The position numbers were made by a program, and so were the translations under genes. From Phymorhynchus buccinoides (lineage: Eukaryota > Mollusca > Gastropoda > Neogastropoda > Raphitomidae): a DNA stretch of 64,000 nucleotides. The stretch spans positions 55,423,281 through 55,487,280 of the forward strand of contig CM065684.1 in NCBI GenBank assembly GCA_017654935.2, given 5' to 3'. Under the pieces are notes generated by a model. It was not told the DNA's origin. It saw nothing but the letters and a program-made list of their open reading frames with translations, and ran no database searches. Shown here piece after piece: positions 55,001-63,780 of the stretch (the first letter of the stretch is position 1; each line of letters begins with the position of its first letter).

Positions 55001-58000
55001 TCAGGGTTTTTTAACTGCGGTGATGTTGGTACAGTGGAACCTCCCTTATAAGACCTTCAAAAATAATCCAAAACGAGGTCATATAAGGGAGGGGTCTTAT
55101 AAAGGAGGTAATTTTAATACTTACAAAGAAGGGCAATGTCTCAGAGAAGTAGGGCTTATATGGGAGTGAGTCTTATAATGGGAGGTCTTATAAGGGAGGT
55201 TCTACTGTTCTTAGTGAAAACATTTTAAAGTGTTTGTTTTAATTTCAAACAGGTTTTAAGTTCCTATTAGTGAGTTTAGCTTTGAATGATGTGTTTGGGT
55301 AAGCAGTTTGGAATTGCCTTTTCACAGAAGTTGCTGAGAATGCTTTTTCTTCCTTTGTTTGCAGAGACTAGTTTGAATGTAGTTTGTGAATGAGAGACTT
55401 AGTGGGATTTTTGTCACGCCAGAGGGCATGACGCTCGTGTGGGGCTAATCCTCTCTATATTCTTAGTTGGGGATATTATTATATTGATAAAGAAAATGAG
55501 AGAGAGAGTGAGTAGTCCTACCATCTCTCTCTCTCTTACTACGCCCAACTAAGAAAATCGCGTGATAAGCCCCTAGTGCATTGACTGCCCTCTGGCGTGG
55601 CGTGAAAAATATCGCCATAAGTCGACCATTGCATTGAGCAGATTACAGTTTGTAATGCGATGAGGAATATATGTTCTTTATTTATAATACATCGACAGGG
55701 TTTGCTAAGTGGCCTTTCTGTTATTTGTTAATGACAGTTTATTAACTGGAGTTGAGGGAAAGAGAAAGGGGAAGAAGAGAGAGATGGTCACCACAGTATT
55801 GTGTTATGGAGCAAGCGATTTCTTTGATTACAGATAAGTAATGGGATACTTCGACTTCATGAGGCATATAAAGAGTAACAATGTGTTGTGCTATTTTTTT
55901 TTTCTTTTTTTTTTCCAGCCTGGCCAAAAGCCTGTGTCGTGTGCTTTGGTCTCCAGATGGAGAGGTAGGTATCAACTGAACTAGTCAGCATATCTAATAG
56001 TAATAATACATAGTGTTTAACTTTATATAGCGCCTTTCTTTAGAATTAAACGCAAGGCGCTCACATTCACTGATTCACACGCAATTGGGCTAACATACAC
56101 ATTCATTCCATCATCATCTAATTAATGTGAAAAGTTACAGAGAGAAAGCTCTTTGAAACAAGTGAGTTTTCATTTGGGTTCTGAAATCGTTCAACTCTTT
56201 GTTTTCCGAAATGAACTTCACAAATCTTAAGGTTTCTCCCCCAAAATACTGACCCCCACTCAAAATGCCTCAGTTTGAACGATGGCAGCAGTAACCTCCA
56301 AAATCGAACAGTTCCACAGGGTGTGGTTTCTAATCCCGTCAGGGGTGCTTTTTCTGGGGAAAGAAGTGGCGACAGCATTGGGGTGCTCAGTCACGGCTTG
56401 GGTGCAGCCCGGCCCTCTTAAGCTTCCTTCTTTGTGGATTGCTCAGACAGTTTCAGACAGACAGTTTCCTGTGATTATGAGCGCAGATGTGCTATGCGTC
56501 TAAGAAATGGTTAGGCCCAGCATGTCCATCTTCGGCTGGAGGAAATCTTTGTAAGAATTTCTAGAACAATTAAAACTTGTACTTTTTTCATTCCTAGGTA
56601 TTAGGTACTTTATAGTCACAGAGGCACCTCTGTGAAATTCGGGTTGCTCCCACCTGGAGAGCATGTCGCAGCCAGTTGTGTGCTACCCTTTTTATTATTT
56701 TGTTTTTGCATGCTATTTTTTGTGTCACTGATAAGGGGGGGGTGGTAAATTTTGACCAAATGACAACTTTTTCGTTGCCACTGGGTTTAACGTGTGCTAA
56801 GTGCATGGGCACACGGGACCTCGGTTTATCGTCTCATCCGTAAACCTCCTCATCCCGCTACTGATTTGACTATTCTGGAAGTTGTTTCAGTTCGTTGTGA
56901 ATGTGCCACTATCTTTCACACCCCAACTGCCACACAATGTTTTGCTTTTGCTTTGGTTTAATTGTTTCTCCTGTGATTACTTATTAAAGGTAACTATGCA
57001 CATAAAAAAATGAGCATTGTCATAAATTGTAATCCAGTGCTGCCAACCGTCCATGCGTAGCTGTATTTGTCCTGGATTTTTGCGAAAAGCATGACGTGTC
57101 CCGTTTTTCCCAATTTTTGAATGACCGTCCCGGAAAATCAATAAAATCGTGGAAGCGTGCAATTTTTCCGCTTGTCTACTGCTTATGTAGCGCTAGGTTT
57201 CAGTTCGCACCACAGATCATGGTTTGCGCCTTTTTTATGATACGCTATCAACTTCTTTACAGAGAGTTATTCTGATTGGTTAAATCTTCAGTGAAATCAA
57301 TTCTCATTGGCTGTTGTAGTTCAGTGAAATCAATTCTCATTGGCTGTTGTAGCCAAATTTTCATTGGCTGTTGTAGCCAGTTTAGTCAAGGTTGAAAAAA
57401 TGGCGTCTAAACGGTCGTGTGAGGATGATTCTTCTAAGAAAGTAAAAGTTTCAAAGCGTTCCTGTTTATTTCGAGAGACATACACGGATAAAATGGCCTT
57501 TCATTGTGTCAGAAAGAAAAGGCGAAACTTACGCTTTTTGTGAAATTTGTGCGTGTGATTTTTCGATAAAGTCTGGTGGTAGGGATGATGTGCGCCGTTG
57601 TTGTGGTAAGTACTGTACTTAATTTCTGATCATTATTAAAATGTCCCTGAAAATCAGGCTGTGTCCCTGATTTGAGAGTCGTTTGTTCCTGATTCACAAA
57701 ATTTAGGGTTGGCAGCCCTGTGTAATCGGTTTTCTGGCGGTCTGTTTCAGGTGCTGTTTGTGCCGGTGGGCAGAGAGGTCCAGCTGTACTCCAAAGAGAC
57801 CTGGGAGGTAGTGGGCACCTTGGCCCATGCTGATGTCACTGGGGTCAGTTGGCTCAGGTTAACTCTTCCAGTCTTCTGGTACCATGGCCAGACCTGTTTA
57901 GTCTAATCTTTTTGAGTAGCATTCTACTCATTTTGGACCTCTACTACTCTTCAAAATTGACAATAATGCTCTTTGCTACTCATTTTTAGTGAACATTGTT

Positions 58001-61000
58001 TGAGGGTTTAATGAATAAAACTACACATTTTGCACCAAAACTACTCATTTCAGCTATCCAGACTACTCAAAACTTGTTTAGGGGGTAAGCAGGTCTGCAT
58101 GGGTGAATACATTCGCCCAGTACACTCCTCTACAGTCTACACTCTGGAGTGTGGCTGGGGTAATCAAAAACAGTCACACGCGTAATGTTCTCATCCCTAG
58201 TTGATGCATTAGTACCATAGTGTTCAAGTGCTTTGGCTGTTGGGATGATCCCTGGAGGTTTTTTTTAGCCAGGGTATGCCAACAATCAGCAACAACAACT
58301 CTGCACTCACACTAAATCAATGCAAGGACCTTCACTGCCAAGGACCCTGCCATGTGTTTGTCTATTTTTAGAGCTTATGCCACTGTTTTTCGCTAAAGCA
58401 CAGTTGAAAAAAATATGTTATGCTCCTCTTGTTGGTTGAGATGCAGCGGGCAAACCAAGAACGTCAAAACATGTATGGCGCTAATAGAATTAAATTGTCA
58501 ACTATCGGAGAATAGAATTATTGATTAAATGATTGGGGAAATTTAAATTTGTGTAGGAGTTTTAGGACTCCGAATTTTCAGCATATTTCACGGATTTCAG
58601 TGAAAATTGAAAATGACGTTCAGGGAAAATCAAATGTCATTTTTCGGTACAAAAGTGGTGGAACACACATGATTTGAGCAATGTGATTCGACTTTCTAGG
58701 ATGAACTGGTCATGTGTAGGTAGTAACTTGTTCTGACATCTGAAATCAACAATACACATGAACAGTTCAACAAGATTGACAAGGGGTGCCAAACTTCATA
58801 AATTTCAGAGAATTTTGCATTTCGTCATTGGGAGATCTGGAATTTATTTCAGGACAGTGAGGCTTATCAGATTCTGCTTCTAAGAATTTTTTCATTTGTT
58901 ATATAATTTGTAGTATGAAGCTGTACCAGGCTCCCTGTCTTGCTGCAGAACTCCATATATCCATGACATGAGGCCACTGGCGGTTCAGTGCACACGATCG
59001 TGAGTACAGCTCAAGACTGCACCCACGGCGCATGACTGAACCAGGCAAGAATAAGCCGCGAACAAGGTGTGTCTCCCACGGTCACGGTTCTGTGTGGGCT
59101 TGGCGGCCGCGATGTAGATGGCCTCCTTCACCCCTCTTAGACCCCTCCGCCTTATAATACGACTACTAATATAGTAAGAAAATAATTATATAACAAAGTC
59201 TAAAATTTGGGGTGTGCGCCTTATATTTCTTCTTCTTCTGAGTTCCCAGGCCATATGGCCATAATGGGTAAGGTACATATGTGTCCGGTTTTCAGTTTTC
59301 ACTGGTCTCCATGCTGCCTACAGCTGACATTCCGATTTCGGAGGAGCTCAAAGGAGAAAAACTATTTGGAAGATTGTTTTGAAAAAAGGCAGGAGAATGG
59401 GCCAATAAGTCAGAAAGGTAGTAGATGATAAAAAGCAAAAGAAAAAGGCAGAGTCAAAGAGAGTGGCAGATTTGAGGAAGCTACAAGCACAGAACTTCCA
59501 GAAGGTGGAGGAACTATTTATGCAAATACCCCCTGGTATCCCCACAGGGGGCGCCTTATACAAATGTGCGCCTTATAGTCCGAAAAATAAGGAGAAATAT
59601 TAAGTTTTCTGCAGACAATCAACGTGGTCAGTCTTAGCCCCGACAGTCGTTACCTAGCGGCTGGTTGTGTGGACGGGGTCATTACCATCTTTGCCTTGCA
59701 GAAACAAACAATGAATGATGTTATGTGATTTATACTTACATTGTTTTGCTTTGTTTGATGTGTGTGCAGACCATCAACGTGGTTAGTCTTAGCCCCGACG
59801 GTCGTTACCTGGCGGCTGGTTGTGTGGATGGGGTCATTGCTGTCTTTGACTGGCAGAAGCGAACACTGAGGGAAAAGTGAGTCAGCTCCAACGCTTTACT
59901 TTGTCCTTTTCATTGCGTGTGTGGGGGTAATGCAGTCTTTCAGTTTGATTTCAGACTTGGATTTGATTATTCATCCGCTTGTTCTGTTATTTGCTGGAAA
60001 TTATTTTCGCAGCTCCCTTTTTTTGTTGTTGCAGAAATGCTGTTTTTATCAAGAAGGAAAATCCAACATTTAAATCACTGAAGTTTATGGACTATTGGCC
60101 ACTGCAACAACCATGTTTTGCTAGAGTGAATGCCCTTGGTAGATGCTTGAGTACTGATCAAACAAGGGAGTAACTCTCGCCAATAACCCTATTTGAGGCC
60201 ACTAAATGGCTGCCTTTCGCAAGAGTGAATTCCCTTTTCAGTACTGACCAACAAGGGATTCACTCAAGGGCGTTAATAACCCTAGTTGCAGTGGCCAATA
60301 AGGCGATACTTTTCCCCCAGACTGTGACCCCAGCGTCTTATAATGTGACTGATAATATAGTAAGAAAATAGAGTAACAAAATCTGAATTTTGTGTTAAAT
60401 TGCGGGGGTGCGCCTTATAATCATGTGCGCCATATAGTCTGTGAAATACGGTACATGAAAACTGGAGAAAAGTAGAAGTGATAAAACAGGGGGGGGGGGA
60501 GTATCAACGATCACAAAACATCAGTTGCCAGGCTGACTGATCTGCATGTGTCAAAGGAGTTTTTTCGTTTGTTTTTTTCCTTCTTGATCTTGTACCTGAG
60601 TGAATGATTGGGTAATAATGTCTTGTGTGACTGCGGGTGTATCAGTGAATGGAAGCACCTTGAGTGTAAAATAATTATAGAAAGACGCTATAGAAATGCT
60701 ATCAATTATTATTATTATTTTTAGACTTCACTTTTTCACTAGGTGACATGCACATATGCGTGGTAGAAGCTTCTTCCGTTCAGCACGCTGCATGCATATA
60801 GTTATGTGTGGTGACTGACTCTGAACAGTGCACTGCTAGGTATGGTCGAAGGGAAAAAATGTTTTAAAGTATATTCAGCAAATCCTTTATCTGTATTCTG
60901 AGTGCTTTCCCTTGAGCAAAACTGGGCTAAATTAGTCACAAGCAGCTTTTGAAAAGACTAACTGAATGCGTGGTCAACAGTGGCAGAGAGGCAAAAACAC

Positions 61001-62988
61001 CATCAGAACAACATGGGTATGTTTGTATCAAGTTCAAGTTCAAGTATACTTTAATATCTCCAAAAGAGAAATTCAGGTTGGGTGCAACAACATGACAGAA
61101 ATACAACATAACTGAAAGAACATTAATCAAACATGAAACCAAATAATTATCATTAAAATTCATTACATCAACTTAGAAAGAGTGAACATTTAAAAGTTGC
61201 ACACACAGAGACTGACAGACAGACAATGAGAGAAGAGAGAGAGAGAGAATGCATTGATCTGTATTCTGAGTGCTTTCCCTTGAGCAAAAATGCATTTATG
61301 GTCTGAAAACAGAAAAATAGTCAAAGAAACTTGATGATGTTATAGCCAGAGACTTGCTCTGTCCAACATTACCAAACACTCACACTTGATATGCACTTAG
61401 AGCTTAAAGGTGATGCGCTATATACATTTTCTTAAATAAATATGCAAATGAAGTAAGCAAAAGTAGAGTTGAAAATTGTCGATTTTAGTATGTCTGTGTT
61501 GAAAAGCTACTGGGAATTAGTACGGGGTGAATATTTTGTACACAATCTCGTCTGTATTACTGCTTGTGTCGGTACCATTTGAGTTGATATCCCGGTGACT
61601 ACTGTTATGAATCAATATCAGGATATTTTGCAAATTTACGAGAACAACAAAGGTGGGATTGTATCATGTACAATTCTGTTATGGTAGATTGCTTACAAAT
61701 GTTATTCACATTTTCATTGCATCTGTATGAAAACTTAGGGTTCCATTTGATGGTTAGAAGTATTGTTTTTCAAATGTGATTTTGCATTTTATTATGAACA
61801 TTTTATTATAAAGAACTTCAACATCAATGTCTCCTCATGGGAAACCCTGGCACAGAACAGATCAGCATGGCGTGGTGCAGTAACAAAGGGAGCCACCAAC
61901 TTCGAGGCACACTGTATTGAGACATCGCAGGCAAAGCGTGAGGCACGCAAGATCCGCCTAAACAGTCGCAGCTCTTCAACCCCGACAGATTCACCCAACT
62001 CTTTCTCCTGTCCTCACTGTCAGAGATCCTTCCTGGCTCGCATTGGCCTCACTAGCTCTGCAACCCCGACAGATCCCCCCAACTCTTTCTCCTGTCCTCA
62101 CTGTCAGAGATCCTTCCTGGCTCGCATTGGCCTCACTAGCTCTGTAACCCCGACAGATCCCCCCAACTCTTTCTCCTGTCCTCACTGTCAGAGATCCTTC
62201 CTGGCTCGCATTGGCCTCACTAGCCATATGCGAACTCATCTAGCATCCTAGATTTTCACAAGGACGAACTGTTGAAGCATAGTCATCCCTCAGGACGGAC
62301 AAACGATTATTATGGATGTAAGAATATCTTTGAATTCTGTTGGACGCATGGCAATGAAAATGTTGCTATTGTTGTTCTCTGACTATGGCTGTAAGAAAAC
62401 ATGGACATTCTGTTAATCATTGATACATGTCCTGAGGCCCAGGTCATAGGTAGAACACGATCATCAGGGCTCCCAATCGTCCCGCAAAACAAGGGGTCCC
62501 AGGGACTCCTTCACTTACAGTATAGAGGGTCCTAGAGGAGGGATAGAGGGTCCCAGTGGCATTGCGAATGCTAAAAAGAATTTTTCTAGTGCATCCCTGG
62601 GACCCCCTGCACATTCTTTTAGAGGGTCCTTTGGGATTTTAGTGCTTCATAGACCCCCAAATGGGGGTCCCTGGGAGCCCTGATTGAAAATAACTGAAAA
62701 TGTTCTATTGAGTTCCCCCCTACAGGACAAGTTTCCTGTTGATTTTGTTTATACTGATTGACTTTGTCCTAATGATTTCTGCCAGAGCCAGAACGTTTTG
62801 TCCCATTTACTGTCTTATTTCATGACAGTTTGTTCTGCTTTCACTTTTCCATCCTTGGTGTATCACTGGGTGCCTGTGAAGTGGTGGTATGTGCATGTTT
62901 CAGACGCAGACACGAAAACGGTCTGACCATCACGGCGGTTGCCTGGAGCCCTGCCAACAAACATCACTTGGCCTTCTGTGACAGGGAG
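46832..62988 (+). CDS. WDHD1: WDHD1/AND-1 (Ctf4 family) replisome protein, 5' part, 9 exons
   Basis: Exons 46832-46896, 48664-48775, 49601-49752, 50684-50792, 52722-52819, 55919-55964, 57751-57843, 59770-59876 and 62904-62988 join in consistent phase (867 nt, 289 residues). The start encodes MKPMRYAHSDGHTDVCYDD, and later exons give CGSDGDVRIW, FRGHKAPVLSVALHP, SCDGSVRVWQVSDQT and SLSPDGRYLAAGC, matching the N-terminal WD40 propeller of animal WDHD1. The protein is a nuclear homotrimeric hub that links CMG helicase to DNA polymerase alpha and supports sister-chromatid cohesion. The SepB trimerisation domain and C-terminal HMG box of the family would lie past 64000. Introns hold many transposons, and exon 8 has a damaged upstream duplicate. 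Confidence 0.93.
47290..47830 (+). mobile_element. CR1/L2-like LINE 3' fragment
   Basis: Encodes QRRATKMVKSCKYFNYQDRL and KGRRVRGDLI (with a frameshift), then YNSTRNQEGKLHIQRCNSNT and CFSNRVANLWNLLTPNLKRA with FKNLLDKDEHF. This is the typical RT C-terminus. The 3' end has gaggcttaggcttgagccag and a ctatactata tail. Confidence 0.88.
48547..48604. repeat. (CA)n microsatellite near the WDHD1 exon 2 acceptor
   Basis: About 29 CA units. Confidence 0.97.
48664..48775 (+). CDS. WDHD1: WDHD1 exon 2
   Basis: 112 nt, phase 2 in and phase 0 out, with acceptor tgtttcag and donor AAA|GTAATG. It encodes YILTCGSDGDVRIWDGFEDD, then DAVSHRLGDRTYAIAFK, the first complete WD40 blade strand (VRIW). Confidence 0.93.
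49468..49554. mobile_element. MITE, family B, short copy
   Basis: Ends ccgtagtttccggacta and tagtcctaaaatgacgg, with TA flanks. 87 bp. It ends about 45 bp before the WDHD1 exon 3 acceptor. Confidence 0.85.
49601..49752 (+). CDS. WDHD1: WDHD1 exon 3
   Basis: 152 nt, phase 0 to phase 2, with acceptor ttgttttcag and donor TCAAG|GTAAGG. It encodes NSRFYTATDSNSIQASKFPD, then GLPDGLVTRFTAPVTHMALN and DTGTVMAAGS, matching the family FP-x-G-x-PDG-x-x-TRFT segment. Confidence 0.94.
50178..50342. mobile_element. MITE, family B, right end decayed
   Basis: Left ccatatttttcggactataa and a right side reaching cgccttatagt, after which the terminus is lost in a T run. Intron 3 of WDHD1. Confidence 0.83.
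50684..50792 (+). CDS. WDHD1: WDHD1 exon 4
   Basis: 109 nt, phase 2 in and phase 0 out, with acceptor gtgttgcag and donor CTG|GTCAGT. It encodes DFTVKVVEVDSSSQQVFRGH, then KAPVLSVALHPTQQLL, including the GH of a WD40 blade. A family C fragment begins about 20 bp after the donor. Confidence 0.94.
50815..50916 (+). mobile_element. Family C fragment
   Basis: ttcttcctcctggaagttct to ctactatttgtctacctct, truncated where the next element begins. Confidence 0.7.
50917..52367 (+). mobile_element. hAT-like element remnant with BED-type zinc-finger exon
   Basis: Ends ctatagcatagctgccaacc and ggttggcacctatgctatag form an inverted repeat 1.45 kb apart. At about 51145-51315 the plus strand reads MASKKSV, KFVPRYKKNFPYIYES and, in shifted frames, KWYAVCTVCRNDFKISHG, a BED-like zinc finger of hAT-type transposases, broken by stops and frameshifts. 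The rest holds CT tracts (51571-51627, 52004-52071) and a ~45-bp stretch repeated at about 51785 and 52145 (gtaggtaatataaacattgt). Dead copy. Confidence 0.75.
52419..52661. mobile_element. piggyBac-like MITE, family E
   Basis: Left TTAA then CCCTTTCGCCGCCAGCC; right GGCAGTGAAAGGG then ataa (one change from TTAA). Reverse of 16529-16765. It ends 60 bp before the WDHD1 exon 5 acceptor. Confidence 0.84.
52722..52819 (+). CDS. WDHD1: WDHD1 exon 5
   Basis: 98 nt, phase 0 to phase 2, with acceptor ctgtgtccag and donor GTCAG|GTCAGT. It encodes ASSSCDGSVRVWQVSDQTEV, then KTLQVLDKCSDV. SCDGSVRVWQ-x-SDQT is nearly invariant in animal WDHD1. Confidence 0.95.
52945..54080. mobile_element. Family D repeat split by a hAT-like insertion
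   Basis: The left part at 52945-53005 contains gggattgtctttagccatga. The right part at 53897-54080 contains cgaagttggagtgtggctgc and cataatgttcttatccctag. The same order without interruption is seen, reversed, at 15845-16085. Confidence 0.8.
53006..53896 (+). mobile_element. hAT-like non-autonomous element (TIR CAGTGTTGATTCTAGA)
   Basis: Ends CAGTGTTGATTCTAGA and TCTAGAATCAACACTG, 891 bp apart, flanked by taacat on both sides (each followed by ca), a 6-8-bp target duplication. The interior encodes SDSEESGQISIVNEDTAAV, an acidic segment like the first exon of some hAT elements, and then a SINE-like stretch with gggttcgaacccacag at about 53655-53790. No catalytic domain. Confidence 0.85.
55032..55207. 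mobile_element. MITE, family A, opposite orientation
   Basis: Ends CAGTGGAACCTCCC and GGGAGGTTCTACTG; TA at left, tt at right. The interior is the reverse of other copies. Confidence 0.92.
55410..55608. mobile_element. MITE, family I, long hairpin
   Basis: Ends tttttgtcacgccagagggc and gccctctggcgtggcgtgaa, with further paired arms inside (cttagttggg / cccaactaag, agagagag / ctctctct). Nearly the whole 200 bp could fold back. Confidence 0.85.
55919..55964 (+). CDS. WDHD1: WDHD1 exon 6 (46 nt)
   Basis: Phase 2 in and phase 0 out, with acceptor ttttttttccag and donor GAG|GTAGGT. It encodes LAKSLCRVLWSPDGE. A micro-exon, supported by phase and by the family CRL-x-W-x-P motif. Confidence 0.9.
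55999..56100. repeat. Short dispersed repeat with tatatagcgc / aaggcgct arms
   Basis: taataatacatagtg, then ttatatagcgcctttc and cgcaaggcgctcac. Similar pieces occur at 44462-44530 and 63045-63125, each next to an AAT-type simple repeat. Confidence 0.65.
56428..56838 (-). mobile_element. Family C fragment followed by a headless SINE
   Basis: 56428-56575 is family C (cccagcatgtccatcttcgg). 56594-56838 is the SINE in minus orientation (ggtactttatagtcacagag to gggacctcggtttatcgtct), lacking its tRNA-like head. Confidence 0.82.
57035..57720 (+). mobile_element. hAT-like element with first exon of a BED-finger transposase
   Basis: Ends CAGTGCTGCCAACCGTC and GGGTTGGCAGCCCTG, flanked by tgtaatc on both sides. 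At 57400-57605 it encodes MASKRSCEDDSSKKVKVSKR and FRETYTDK, then after a one-base shift PFIVSERKGETYAFCEICAC and DFSIKSGGRDDVRRC, a BED-type zinc finger, followed by a GTAAGT donor. The catalytic exons are absent. It ends 30 bp before WDHD1 exon 7. Confidence 0.87.
57751..57843 (+). CDS. WDHD1: WDHD1 exon 7
   Basis: 93 nt, phase 0 to phase 0, with acceptor gtctgtttcag and donor GGG|GTCAGT. It encodes VLFVPVGREVQLYSKETWEV, then VGTLAHADVTG, fitting the family IPV-x-x-x-V-x-LY strand. Part of its pyrimidine tract lies at the junction with the adjacent hAT-like insertion. Confidence 0.93.
57844..59139 (+). other. WDHD1 intron 7, left part
   Basis: Contains a family D copy at 58140-58280 (actctggagtgtggctgggg, cgtaatgttctcatccctag). 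The rest is AT-rich and unrecognised. Confidence 0.6.
59140..59592. mobile_element. Family B MITE split by a family C element
   Basis: Family B sequence (ccgccttataatacgactac, ggtgtgcgccttatat) is interrupted at about 59226-59550 by family C in the orientation ttcttcttctgagttcccag to ccctggtatccccacag. It resumes with gtgcgccttatagtccgaaa. Family C here inserted after family B. Confidence 0.85.
59615..59719 (+). pseudogene. Duplicated WDHD1 exon 8 (pseudo-exon)
   Basis: A close copy of the 59770-59876 exon, with its own acceptor ttttctgcag. It encodes TINVVSLSPDSRYLAAGCVD, then GVITIFALQKQTMND. The FDW of the real exon is changed to FAL, and the consensus GTGAGT donor is lost; only a weak GTTATG is present. 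If that donor were used the exon would be 105 nt, so including both copies would keep frame, while replacing exon 8 would not. Confidence 0.85.
59770..59876 (+). CDS. WDHD1: WDHD1 exon 8
   Basis: 107 nt, phase 0 to phase 2, with acceptor gtgtgcag and donor AAAA|GTGAGT. It encodes TINVVSLSPDGRYLAAGCVD, then GVIAVFDWQKRTLRE, a WD40 blade matching the family IVTWSP-x-G-x-YLAAG. Confidence 0.94.
60300..60450. mobile_element. MITE, family B, left end truncated
   Basis: ggcgatacttttcccccaga through aaaatctgaattttgtgtta to atagtctgtgaaatacgg, TA at the right. Confidence 0.82.
60640..60720 (+). mobile_element. Retroelement 3' tail
   Basis: gaaagacgctatagaaatgc followed by (ATT)n, like the LINE tails at 31150-31195 and 45620-45660. 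Confidence 0.55.
61811..62251 (+). mobile_element. LINE C-terminal fragment with a triplicated zinc-finger segment
   Basis: Encodes WETLAQNRSAWRGAVTKGAT, then QAKREARKIRLNSR and three 28-residue repeats with FSCPHCQRSFLARIGLTS. The last repeat ends HMRTH, giving one complete C2H2 finger. The W-x-x-LA-x-x-R-x-x-W-R plus C-terminal C2H2 layout is known from animal endonuclease/RT elements. The two extra 84-bp units lack the His pair. Not a host zinc-finger gene. Confidence 0.85.
62420..62869. mobile_element. Family H element with a nested MITE
   Basis: Outer ends ttgatacatgtcc and ggtgtatcactg, with aggacaa/ttgtcct motifs inside as at 36639. The nested element at 62466-62682 has ends cagggctcccaatcg and ctgggagccctg. 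The family H right end lies about 34 bp before the WDHD1 exon 9 acceptor. Confidence 0.78.
62904..62988 (+). CDS. WDHD1: WDHD1 exon 9 (last in window)
   Basis: 85 nt, phase 2 in and phase 0 out, with acceptor catgtttcag and donor GAG|GTCAGT. It encodes RRHENGLTITAVAWSPANKH, then HLAFCDRE, corresponding to the family H-x-x-GY-x-I-x-x-LAW-x-P strand. The gene continues beyond the window. Confidence 0.93.
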
Positions 62989-63039
62989 GTCAGTCAGTGT
63001 TACTGTGTGTGCTGTATTGTGTGGAACGGTATGTATTGT

Positions 63040-63424
63040 ATCCCCCGCGGGTAATAATAATAATAATAATGACAATTTATATAGCGCTTATTCTCCTTAC
63101 AGGGCTCTAAGCGCTTCACAAAGAAGTTAAAAATCTGAGCAAAAACAACAACAAAACAACGCACTTATCATAAGGAACAACCCGAAACGAAATCACGATA
63201 ACTACATTTACGTCACCCCCCCCGCCCCCTTTCACACCTAGAATCCAAACCATTACAAATATCGTTTTCCACGCAAAAGGCATTTTCTCACACTATCCCC
63301 CCCCCCCCCCCCCTCCGCCCACCCCCCTCATTCACCATCCCCCTTCATAGACCTCAAGCTGACCTACTTTTCATAGAATAGATCTCCCAGCACACACGCA
63401 TGCATGCACACACACACATGTAGG
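63040..63424. repeat. (AAT)n-led short repeat and C-rich tract
   Basis: taataataataataatgac, then tatatagcgcttattctcc and taagcgcttcacaaag (63045-63125). A C run of about 17 follows near 63297-63313, then CA-rich sequence. Confidence 0.7.
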
Positions 63425-63780
63425 GGAGGGGGGGGGGGTGTCTTTCGTACATATAGTCCCCCCACCTTCTGGAAGTCTTGTGCTTGTAACGTCCTCTAAT
63501 CTGTCACTCTTTAACACAACCACCCATCTGATGATCAGATGCCCCACCTACAGCGTCAACAGCAGACCACTATATTCCGACTACGGACTGGTCACTGCTG
63601 ACTGCGTGCCCACATGTACCGCCTTGGGCTGTCACACACCTCACTGCCCGTGTGAGACAAGCCCACATGTACCGCCTTGGGCTGTCACATACACCTGACT
63701 GCCTGTGTGAGACAGGCCCACAAACCCCCGAGCACATCCTGCAGTCCTGCCCCCTGTATCAAGTAGACCCAATACATGAA
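63425..63780 (+). mobile_element. Family C fragment and a LINE RNase-H/C-terminal fragment
   Basis: 63425-63512 is family C (gtccccccaccttctggaag). From about 63530 the plus strand encodes LMIRCPTYSVNSRPLYSDYG, then CETGPQTPEHILQSCPLYQ (frame-broken). The CETGPQTPEHILQSCPLY motif is typical of LINE C-termini after RNase H. A ~65-bp segment with catgtaccgccttgggctgt is duplicated in tandem. Confidence 0.75.

Larger units (their letters stand above)
59877..62903 (+). other. WDHD1 intron 8
   Basis: Holds a family B MITE (60300-60450), a LINE-like tail (60640-60720), a LINE zinc-finger fragment (61811-62251) and a family H element with a nested MITE (62420-62869). Between 60720 and 61760 nothing is recognised apart from a repeated ctgagtgctttcccttgagc segment (about 60898 and 61265). 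Confidence 0.7.

Noticed and set aside
61763..62251. Host C2H2 zinc-finger gene
   Set aside because: The W-x-x-LA-x-x-R-x-x-W segment and single C-terminal finger are those of a LINE polyprotein.
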